A stretch of DNA of 64,000 bases. It comes from Streptomyces echinatus. Lineage in GTDB: Bacteria; Actinomycetota; Actinomycetes; Streptomycetales; Streptomycetaceae. Position numbers and translations under genes: made by a program. The stretch lies in assembly GCF_014203595.1 (NCBI RefSeq), contig NZ_JACHJK010000021.1, positions 1-64,000 on the forward strand. The letters run 5' to 3'. The notes below the pieces were generated by a model. That model made no database searches. It was given only the letters and a program-made list of their open reading frames with translations, and was not told the DNA's origin. Shown piece after piece: positions 29,601-39,700 of the stretch (positions within the stretch are counted from its first letter, which is position 1; the number at the start of each line of letters is the position of its first letter).

Positions 29601-29653
29601 CCGTGAGCCGCCGGCGCTGCGGGGCGGAGTCGGCGGGGCGGCACAGTGGGAAA

Positions 29654-29714
29654 TGAGGGCCTTCCGGGGTCGGGCGTGGATGTCGCGGTCCACACCGACC
29701 CCAGAAGGCCCTCA
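29654..29714. terminator. Long bidirectional hairpin between convergent genes
   Basis: A 20-base arm (29654-29673) pairs with 29695-29714 with one mismatch, and an inner GTGGA/TCCAC stem (29676-29680 with 29689-29693) continues it, leaving an eight-base tip. It sits in the 163-base gap between the short TDO (plus) and the winged-helix regulator (minus), so it can end transcription from both sides. Confidence 0.75.
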
Positions 29715-29763
29715 CCTGTTCAGGCACCCGTCACACGTGTCACCGCGTATCGAGACGGCACAC

Positions 29764-30267
29764 CTAGCCGGCCTCGGTGTCCAGCGCATAACCGCGGCCC
29801 CAGGCCGTGCGTATGACCAGGCCGGTCGGTGACAGACGGCGGCGGAGCCGCATGATGTGGAGGTCGAGCGAATTCCTGGTCGGCCTCTGCACGCGTTCCG
29901 CGAGCCGCTGTGCGAGTTCATGCCGGTACACCACCTCGCCGAAGTGCTCGATGAGCAGCTCCATCAATTCGGTCTGGACATTCGAGATGGTGATCGAATG
30001 CGGACCGAAGCTGAGTGTTCCGGCGGAGTCGAGGGTTGGTATCTGCCGGCTGTCGAGCCGGTTCTGGAGAGCTCTTACCCTGGCGTCGAGATCATCCCGT
30101 GAGATGGGCGCTCGGACCCAGTCCTCGAAGGGATCGTTGCACACCGGCGGACGGGCACCTGCCTCCACCACGAGGAGACGGGGTACGCCGTCCCTCTTAC
30201 ATCGGTTCCGAAGGTCTATTTGTGCCGGCCATCGGACGAACATGACATCGCTGGTTGTGCATCCCAC
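29764..30267 (-). CDS. Winged-helix regulator, OmpR-type C-terminal domain
   Basis: About 167 residues. The C-terminal 95 residues form an OmpR/PhoB-type DNA-binding domain (LMELLIEHFGEVVYRHELAQRL, RNSLDLHIMRLRRRL, IRTAWGRGYALD). The N-terminal 65 residues look like a shortened response-receiver remnant without a clear phosphorylatable Asp pocket. No BTAD domain follows, so it is not a SARP. The GTG start has GGGGAGGCGTGTGCT before it. It is the only OmpR-type regulator in the block and lies next to the mbtH/NRPS operon, so it is the likely pathway-specific regulator of region B. Confidence 0.85.
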   Translation of the reverse strand: MGCTTSDVMFVRWPAQIDLRNRCKRDGVPRLLVVEAGARPPVCNDPFEDWVRAPISRDDLDARVRALQNRLDSRQIPTLDSAGTLSFGPHSITISNVQTELMELLIEHFGEVVYRHELAQRLAERVQRPTRNSLDLHIMRLRRRLSPTGLVIRTAWGRGYALDTEAG

Positions 30268-30312
30268 AGCACACGCCTCCCCGTGGACGCAAATAAATGG
30301 TCACTGTCATCG

Positions 30313-30340
30313 CCGGCCGACGGGGTCTTCCGTCGGCCGG
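30313..30340 (-). terminator. Hairpin terminator after the NRPS/mbtH operon
   Basis: Perfect inverted repeat CCGGCCGACGG-GGTCTT-CCGTCGGCCGG in the 188-base gap downstream of the mbtH-like gene. It probably ends the minus-strand operon that begins near 51.9 kb or 47.9 kb. The gap also holds the promoter of the winged-helix gene. Confidence 0.7.
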
Positions 30341-30455
30341 ACAGGTGTAAAGGGCCGCAGGCCGTGGTGGTCTGGATCGGTTGCCACGGCCTCGGCCCTC
30401 AGTGGCGCCGCGTTTCCTCAGGTCAGCGGCCGGAGCCGCGCTTCACGGCGCGGAC

Positions 30456-30668
30456 CTAGCCGTTCATCGCCTCTCGGAGACTGCGTGGCCGCATGTCGGT
30501 CCAGTGCTCCTCCACGTAGGCGACGCTCTCCGCTCGTCCGGCGGGGCCGAAGACGCTGCGCCAGCCGGCGGGAACCTCGGCGAAGGCCGGCCAGAGGGAG
30601 TGCTGGTCCTCGTCGTTGACCAGCACATGGAACTCGCCGTTCTCGTCGTCGAACGGATTGGTGCTCAC
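30456..30668 (-). CDS. MbtH-like protein
   Basis: About 70 residues. Signature residues are all present: NPFDDENGEFHVLVNDEDQ, SLWP, VPAGW, and the C-terminal YVEEHWTDMRP. MbtH-like proteins bind adenylation domains and are needed for their folding or activity. The start is a GTG after GGAGGACACAG, 46 bases after the NRPS B stop. It is the only MbtH-like gene in the window and could serve all the A domains here, including the free A-T proteins. Confidence 0.95.
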   Translation of the reverse strand: MSTNPFDDENGEFHVLVNDEDQHSLWPAFAEVPAGWRSVFGPAGRAESVAYVEEHWTDMRPRSLREAMNG

Positions 30669-30714
30669 CTGTGTCCTCCAGATCTCGTTCCACCGGTTGG
30701 GGGGTCGAACAGGG

Positions 30715-33700
30715 TCACTGCGCCGCCCGCAGGATCCGGTTGATGGCGCGGCTGATCTCAGCCGCGTTCCGCGGCCAGTACATCTCGTTGTGAGCGCAGG
30801 CGATGTCGATGCGCTGCACACGACCGTCGACGTGCTCCCTCCAGAGCACGTCCAGTTCCTCGTCCAGTTCCCGCTTGTCGTGGGTCTCCGGGTCGAGGAG
30901 CGCGTTGAAGAAGACGACGTCACCGCGGTACCGCGGTGAGGTGAACCGCCGCATCTGCTCCATCTGTCCGATGAAGATCGAGGAGGCGGTGGTGACCAGC
31001 GACGGGTACTCCTCCATCCCCGCCAGGTGCCCCATGTAGTTGGCGAGGTAGCGGCGGACCGTGGCCTCGTCCAGCGCTTCCAGGTCGGCGAAGTGGCTGG
31101 AGGGGGCGGCGTCCAGCAGTGCCAGGAGTGCCACCTCGTGTCCGCGGCGCTGCAGTTCGGCCGCCATGGCGTGCGCGAGGGTGCCGCCGAAGGACCAGCC
31201 CAGCAGGTGGTAGGGGCCGGTCGGCTGGACCTCGAGCACCTGCTCGAGATAGTCCTCGACCATCTCCTCGATGGAGCCGGCCGGCGGGGTGGTCCCGTCG
31301 AAGCCGCGTGCCTGGATGCCGTACAGCGGCCGGGACGGCTCCACATGGCGGGCGAAGCCCAGGTAGGGCCAGCTCAGCCCGCCGCCCGGGTGCAGCCACC
31401 ACAGCGGGGGCCGGTGGCCCTCGGTGCGGATCGGCAGCAGGACGGCGAACGGGTCCTCGAAGTCGTCGGCCTCGGTGTCGGCGGACAGCTGTGCCGCGAG
31501 TGCGGCGACGGTCGGGTACTGGAACACCGTGCGGATGGGAACGTCCACGCCCAGCTTCTCGTGGATCCGCCAGACCAGGCGCGTCAGCCGCAGGGAGTGG
31601 CCGCCGAAGGCGAAGAAGTCGTCGTCGATGCCGATCCGGTCCAGGCCCAGTACCTCGGCGAACAGCGCGGCGAGTTCCTCCTCGCGCGGGGTGCGCGGAG
31701 CGCGGTGGTCGCCGCCGCCGGCGTCCGGCTCGGGGAGCGCGGCCCGGTCCACCTTGCCGTTCTCGGTGAGCGGCAGCCGGTCCAGGACGACGATGTCGGC
31801 GGGCATCATGAACTCCGGGAGCCGGCCCGCGAGCCGTTCGCGCAGCACGGAGGGCAGCCGGGAGACGCGGCGGGAGACCGCGGGCACGTTCGTCGGCCGG
31901 CCTGAGGGGGCGCCGACGGGCCGGTACAGGCCGTCGAGGCAGACGGCGTCGACATCGGGCACGACGGCCGCGTCGAAGCAGTCACCCGCCTGTGCCGACC
32001 AGGTGCAGTACACCGCGAGGCCGCGCCGGGCGCCCCACTCCTCCAGTTCGGCCGGGTCCAGGGTGCCGCCCAGTTCGGCGGGGGCGCCCCACTCAGCGGC
32101 CTCGCCGGCCAGGCGGGAGTTGGGGACGCGGGTCAGCCGCAGCCGGCCGCCGTGCCGGGCCAGCGCGGCCTCCAGGTCGGCGACCTCACGGACCTCGGCC
32201 CCCCAGGCCGCCTCGGGCAGGTCGCCGAGGTCCAGCGGCTTCGCCGGCGCCTTGTGCAGCACGACCTCGTAGCGGTGGCGTGTCAGCTCGTTGTGGTGGG
32301 TGCCCTGCTTGAGGCGGATGTCGGCGGCTACGGCGTCCGGCCTCGCCTCGGCCCAGCGGGTGAAGAAGCCCGGGTCGACGACGAGTTCCTTCTCGCCGAG
32401 CACGGCGCGTTCGACGGCGGCCTGCACGGCGGCCGGTCCGTCGTCGGGCTGCCGGCAGCGGTGGACCGCGGCGGCGAACGTGCGCAGGGTGCGGTGGTTG
32501 CGGATGTCGCCGAGCACGACGCGTCCGCCGGGCGCGAGCCGCTCCATCGCGAGGTCGAGCACCCGGGTGAGGTACCCGGCGTCCGGGAAGTACTGCACGA
32601 CCGAGTTGAGGATCACCGTGTCGAAGTACCCGGCGGGCAGGCCCTCGGCGTCGTCGGCGGGCTGACAGCGCAGGGTCACCTTGTCCGACAGCCGCGGGTC
32701 GGCGCCGGTCTGGGCGCGCAGCCGTTCCACGACGGGCGCCGAGAAGTCGGTGCCCCAGTACTCCTCGGCCTCCGGCGCGAGCGGGCCGAGGAGCAGGCCG
32801 GAGCCGACGCCGACCTCGAGCACCCGGCGCGGGCGCAGGGACCGTACCCGCCGCAGCACGGCCTCCCGCCAGTCCCGCATCTGCGGCAGCGGGATGGGCC
32901 GGCCCGTGTAGGAGCTGTTCCAGCCGGTGAAGTCCTCGCCGACCCCGTCGGTGCCGACCTCCGTCCCGCCGTACATGGTGTCGTAGATCTCGCGCCACTC
33001 GCCGACCTGGTCGGCGGCGTCCCGGCCGGTCGACGCGGAGCCGTCGGGCACCACGTAGGCGACCATGCGGCGTTCGCCCTGCCGGTCCTGGCGCACGGCG
33101 ACCACCGCGTTGGCCACGCCGTCCTCTTCCCGCAGCACCGTCTCCAGCTCGCCCGGTTCGACGCGGAAGCCGCGCAGCTTGAACTGGTCGTCGCTGCGGC
33201 CGATGTACTGGAGGTGGCCGGCGGCGTTCCAGCGCACGAGGTCACCGGTGCGGTAGGCGCGGGCTCCGGGCCGTCCCGACGGGTCGGGCACGAACCGGGT
33301 GGCGGTCAGATCCGGGCGGCCCGCGTATCCGCGCGCCACGCCGTCGCCGCCGATGTAAAGCTCGCCCACCACGCCGGGCGGCACCGGCCGCAGCCGGTCG
33401 TCGAGGACGAGGAGCCGGCTGCCGTCCATGGGGGTGCCGATGGGCAGCGGGTCGGCGCATTCCGCCGCGGAGGCCACCCGGTGACGGGAGGCGAAGGTGG
33501 TGGTCTCGGTCGGGCCGTAGCCGTTGACCACGGTGATGCCGGGACAGGCGTCGAGGACCGCGCGGACGGCGGTGGGCGAGAGGACGTCGCCGCCCGCCCA
33601 CACCTCCCGCACGTCGCGGAAGCACGCGGCGTGCTGTTCGGCCATCACGGCGAACAGTCCGGCGGTCAGCCACAGTCCCGTGATCTCCCGCTCGGTGATC

Positions 33701-36700
33701 ACCCGGGCGAGCTCCGCGGTGTCCGGCCGGCCGGCCCGGGCCACCACGGCCGTGCCGCCGCCGAGCAGCGGCACCCACATCTCGTACGTCGACGCGTCGA
33801 AGGTGTGCGGCGAGTGGAGGAGGACGCGTCGGTGGGCGCCGGTGACGAAGGAGCCGTCGACGGCGAGGTCGGTCACGTTCCGGTGGGTCACCTCCACGCC
33901 CTTGGGGCGGCCGGTGGAGCCCGAGGTGTACATCACGTAGGCGACGGAGTGCTCGCCCGTGCCGTGCGGCGCGGGCGGCGAGTCGGGCAGCGCGTCGAGG
34001 TCCTCCCCGGCGAGCGACTCGTCCACGGTGACGGCCGGGTCGAGGTCCGAGAGCAGGAAGTCGATGCGCTCGGGCGGGTAGGTCGGGTCGACCGGCACGT
34101 AGGCGGCGCCGGTCTTGAGGACGCCGAGGACGGCGGCGACGAGCAGCGGCGAGCGTTCCAGCACCAGCGCGACACGGCTGTCCGGGCGGGCACCGCGCGC
34201 CCGGAAATAGTGGGCGAGGCGGTTGGCCCAGCGGTCCAGTTCGGCGTAGGTCCAGGCGAGCGTGCCGTCCGCGGAGACCAGCGCGGTCGCGTCCGGGGTC
34301 GCCGCGGCCGTGGCGGCGAACCGCTCGTGGAGGGTACCGGCCTCGAACCGGGCGTCCCGGCCCCGGCCGCCCCAGCCGCTGAGCGCCGTGCGCTCGTGCT
34401 CGGCCAGGACGCCGACGGAGCCGATGGGCGTCTGCGGCGCGGCGACCACCTGGCGCAGGAGGTGCAGCCAGCGGTCGAGGAGCGTGCCGACCGTCGCGGC
34501 GTCGAACAGCTCGGTGGCGTACTCCGCGAAGCCCTCGATGCGGGCCGGTGCGCCGTCCTCGTCCCGTTCGGTGACGCTGATGAACAGGTCGAAGCGCGAG
34601 GTGCCCGGGGAGAACGGCTCCTCGGTCACGGTCAGGCCCGCCAGGTGGAACTCCGGTCGCGCGTTGTTCTGGAGCGCCAGGCACACCTGGAACAGCGGGT
34701 GGTGGGCGGGCGAGCGGGCCGGGTTGAGCTTCTCGACCAAGTGCTCGAAGGGGATGTCCTGGTGGTCGTAGGCGGCGAGGCTGCACTCGCGGACCCGGCC
34801 GACGAGTTCGGCGAAGGTGGGGTCGCCGGAGGTGTCCGCGCGCAGCACCCACGTGTTGACGAAGAACCCGACCAGCCGGCCCAGCACCTCGTCGGTGCGT
34901 CCGGCGATGGGCGAGCCGATCGGCACGTCGGTGCCCGCGCCGAGCCTGGTGAGCAGCGCGGCGAGGGCCGCCTGGAGCACCATGGACACCGTGGCGCCGG
35001 TCTCCCGGGCCAGCCTGCGCACGCCGTCGGTGAGCTGGGCGTCGAGGGTGAGGGGCACCAGATCGCCCGCGTACGACGCGACGGCGGGCCGTGGCCGGTC
35101 GGCGGGTGGCGTGACGGTCTCGGGCAGGTCGGCCAGCTGGGTGGTCCAGTAGTCCAGCTGCCGTCGGTAGAGGCTGCCCGGTGTGTCGCTGTCGCCCAGC
35201 AGTTCGCGCTGCCAGAGCGTGTAGTCGGCGTACTGGACGGGGAGCGGTTCCCACTCGGGTGCCCGGCCCGCGCGGCGGGCCTCGTACGCGGTGGTGAGGT
35301 CCTCGGCGAGCGGGAGGGCGGACCAGCCGTCGGCGGCGATGTGGTGCGCGCCGATCAGGAACACCGCCTCGCGCTCGCCGGTGCGCAGCAGCCAGGAGCG
35401 GACGGGGATCTCGGCCGCCAGGTCGAACGGGCGGCGCGCCGCCTCCCGCAGGACGCCGGGCAGCTCGGCCTCGGTGACCTCGCTCTCCTCCCAGGGCACT
35501 TCGACCACGGCCGGTTCGACGATCCGCTGGTACGGCTGTCCGTCCGCCTCGCCGAAGACGGTGCGCAGTGATTCGTGCCGTACGACGACGTCGTGCACGG
35601 CGCGGCGCAGGGCCGCCGCGTCGAGTTCGCCGCGCATCCGCAGGACCAGGTTGACGTTGTAGGTCGCCGAGGGTCCCTCGAAGCGGTGGATGAACCACAG
35701 CCGCTGCTGGGCGTAGGAGAGCGGCAGCCGTTCGGGCCGGGGGCGGGGCAGCAGCGGCGGGCGGACGTCGCTCAGGGTGGTCAGGTGGGCCGCCAGTTCG
35801 GCGACGGTGGGCGACTGGAAGACGAGCCGGATGGGGATCTCCACGCCGTGCTCGTCACGGATGCGGCTGACCAGCCGGGTGGCCAGCAGTGAGTGGCCGC
35901 CGACGGTGAAGAAGTTGTCGTCCACGCCGACCCGGTCGAGACCGAGGACCGCGGCGAACAGCGCGCACAGCGACTCCTCCTCCGGTGTGGCGGGGGCCCG
36001 GCCGCCACCGGCCGTGTAGTCGGGCTCGGGCAGGGCGCGCCGGTCGGGTTTGCCGTTGTCGGTCAGCGGCACGGAGGCGATGGGCACGATGGCGGCCGGG
36101 ATCATGTACTCGGGCAGGGTCTCCCGCAGATGACCGCGCAGGTCGGGCAGCAGCGCCGTGACGGCGGCGGCTGCCGCGGGGTCGTTCGCCGGGGTGCGTC
36201 CGTCGGTGGCCGGCAGGTATGTGCCGGTGAGGGTGGTGCCGGCCGCCGGGCCGTCGCGCAGCACGACGACGTCGAGCAGGTCGACCGCGTCGGCGGACCA
36301 GGTCGGCACGGCTTCCCAGCCGTACCGGGCGGCCCAGGCGCGGATCTCTGCGGGGTCGAGCGGCGGCTGCTCGGGCGCGGCGGAGTCGTCGAGGCCGAGG
36401 GCGCGGGCCGCGGCGGCCTCCTCGGTGAGGCGGGCGTTCGGGACTCCGGTGATCCGCACCGCCGGTTCGGACCGGTCGCGTACCCGGTCGGCGAGCCGGT
36501 CGAGGTCGCCCTCCCAGGGCAGGGTGGGGACGGCGTCGAGCCGTCGCGGGGCGTCCGCCGGTGCCGTGCCCGGCTTGTGCAGCACCACCTCGTAGCGGTG
36601 CCTGGTCAGCTCGTTGTGGTGGATGCCGTTCTTGGCGCGGATGTCGGTGCCGGCCGCCCCGGCCCGGTGTGCCCAGCTGAGGAACCACTCGGGGTCGACC

Positions 36701-39700
36701 ACGAGTTCCTTCTCCAGCAGGACGGCCTGGTCGACGGTGGTGCGCAGTACGGCCGGTGCCGCGTCGGGGTGCTTGGCCCGCTGGATGCCCGTCTGGAGCG
36801 TGCGCAGGGAGGCCGCCCGCCGGATGTCGCCGAGGACGATCCGGCCGCCCGGGGCGAGGAGTTCCCAGGCGCCGTCCAGGACCCGGGCGAGGTAGCGCTC
36901 GTCGGGGAAGTACTGCGCGACGGAGTTGAGCACCACGGTGTCGAATCCGCCCCGGGGCAGTCCCGCGAGGTCGTCGGCGGCCTGGCGGCGCAGCCGGACC
37001 CGGTCGGCCAGGCCGGCCCGGGTCACCTGGTCGCCGAGCCGGTCGATCACGGCCTGGGAGAAGTCGGTGGCCCAGTACTCCTCCACCCGGGCGGCGATGT
37101 GCGCGAGAAGGAGTCCGGTGCCGACGCCCAGTTCGAGGACGCGTCGGGGTGACCGGCACAGGACGCGTTCCACGGCGGCGTCGCGCCAGGCCCGCATCTC
37201 CTCGAGCGGGATCGGCTCACCTGTGAAAGAGCTGTTCCAGCCGGTGAAGTCCTCGCCGAATCCGTGTCCGCTGTCGTGGGAGTAGGCCTGGTCGTAGACC
37301 TCCTGCCACTCCCCCACCTGTTCGTCGGCGTCGCCGGCGGGCCGCAGGGTGCCGGTGTCGGGGACGACGTAGGCGACCAGCCGCAGGTCGCCGGGGCGGT
37401 CCTCACGGGCGGTCACGATGGCCTGGCGGACGGCCGGGTGGCGGACCAGGGTGTGCTCGATCTCGCCGGGCTCGACGCGGAACCCGCGCAGCTTGACCTG
37501 GTTGTCGGCGCGGCCGAGGAAGCAGATGTTGCCGTCCGGGAAGAAGCTGGCGCGGTCGCCGGTGCGGTACAGCCTGTCGCCCTCGCGCGTGCTGAACGGG
37601 TCGCGGACGAAGCGTTCCGCGGTCAGCTCGGGCCGGTTGACGTAGCCGACGCAGAGACAGTCGCCGCCGATGTACAGGTCGCCCTCGACGCCGACGGGGC
37701 ACGGCTCCATGTTCTCGTCGAGCACGTAGTAGCGGGCGTTGTCGATGGGGCGGCCGTAGGGGATGCTGCGCCAGGACGGGTCGATCTCCCGGACCCGGAA
37801 GTAGTTGGACCACACCGTCGCCTCGGTGGCGCCGCCCAGGCTGACGATCTCCGCGCCGGTGAACACCCGGCGGACCTCGTCGGGCAGCGACAGCGGGGTG
37901 TAGTCGCCGGAGAGGTACACCAGGCGCAGGTCGTCGGCGCCCTCGTACCCGCCGTCCTCGGTGAGCAGGGAGGCGACCTGGTTGAGGGTGGTGGGCACCG
38001 AGTCCCAGAAGGTGATCGGTTCCGTGAGCAGAATGTCCAGGAGCAGCTGCGGATCACGCTGCTGGACGGCGTCCGCGATGTAGACGCCGCCGCCGCAGCC
38101 GAGCAGGCCGAAGATGTCGAAGACGGAGAGGTCGAAGCCGAGCGAGGTGACGCACAGGACGACGTCGTCGGGGCCGAACGCGAAGGTGCGGTAGCACCAG
38201 TCGAGCAGGTTGTGCACCGGACGGTGGGTGACCGCGACGCCCTTCGGCTTCCCGGTGCTGCCGGAGGTGAAGATGATGTACGCCGTGTTGTCCGGGCCCG
38301 CGGCCGGTTCCGGATCGTGGTCGGGGCCGGTCGATTGGGCGTCGGTGAGTTCGACGAGGCGGACGCCGTCCGGCAGGGCCCAGCGTTCGGTGTCCGGTGC
38401 GGACAGCACGAGGGAGCACGCGGCGTCGTCGAGCATGCCGGCCACGCGGTCGGCCGGCAGCGTGGGTTCGAGCGGCAGATAGGCGCCGCCCGCCTTGAGC
38501 ACGCCCAGCACGGCGGCGATCATGGCCGGGCCGCGCGGGACACCGACGCCGACGACGGTCTCCGCGCCGACGCCGTGTTCCTTGAGGTCCCAGGCGACGC
38601 GGTTCGCCCACCGGTTCAGCTCGCCGTAGCTCATGGTGCCGCCGGCCCAGCGCAGGGCGGTGGCCTCCGGTCGCCGTGCGGCCTGCTCCTCGAAGAGCAG
38701 GTGCACCGGTCCGGGGCAGTGGACCGGGCGGGCGGTGTCGTTCCACTCGACGAGGATCTTCCGGCGTTCGGCGGCGTCGAGAGCGGCGCCGGACCGGCCG
38801 GGCCCGGCCTCGGCCGCCACGCCGACGGTGGTCTTCGGGTCGCCCACGACCTCCTCGACGACGGCCGTGAACCGTGCCGCGATCTCCTCCACCGTGGAGC
38901 GGTCGAAGAGGTCGGTGGCGTACTCGATCTCACCGACGACGGAGCCGGTGGACTCGTCCGGCGCCAGGTTGAAGAAGAGGTCGAACTTCGCGCTGCCGGT
39001 GGGCAGCGGTTCCATGGTCACGGTGAGGCCCGGCAGGTCCAGGTGCGGCGGGGTGTTGTTCTGCCACGCCAGCACGACCTGGAACAGGGGGTGATGCGCG
39101 GTCGAGCGTTCCGGCCGCAACAGCTCCACGAGCCGCTCGAACGGCACATCCTGATGGTCATAGGCGGCAAGCGCCTTCTTCCGTACCTGTTCCAGTACCC
39201 ACTCGAAAGGCCGGTCCGCGGTCACCTGCACGCGCAGCGTCCAGGTATTGACAAAGAAGCCCACCAGTTCATTCAGTGCCTCCTCCGTACGGCCCGCGAT
39301 CGGCGAGCCGACGGTCACATCCTTGCCTCCTCCCAGCCGATGCAACAACACCACCAACGCGGCCTGGAGCACTATCGACGTCGTGACACCATTGGTTTGC
39401 GCCAACTTTTCGACCGCGGCACGCAGTTCGGTGGACAACCCGACCGGAACCGATCCGCCCCGGAAACTCGCCACCTCGGGGCGGGGCCGGTCCAGGGGCA
39501 GGGGAAGAGGTTTGGACACACCCGCCAGTTCGTCGCGCCAATAGGCGCTCTGCACCGAGACGACACTGTCCGGATCTTTTTCGTCGCCCAGCATTTCCTG
39601 CTGCCAGAGGGCGTAGTCCGAGTACTGGACGGGCAGTTCGGGCCAGTCCGGTGCCGTGCCGGTCACCCGGGCCCGGTAGGCCGTCGAGACGTCACGTGCC

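Noticed and set aside
29764..30267. SARP-type activator
   Set aside because: The DNA-binding domain is C-terminal and no BTAD domain follows; it is an OmpR-like winged helix.
32152..35571. Plus-strand frame of about 1139 codons inside NRPS B
   Set aside because: Antisense shadow made possible by high G+C; no recognisable motif.
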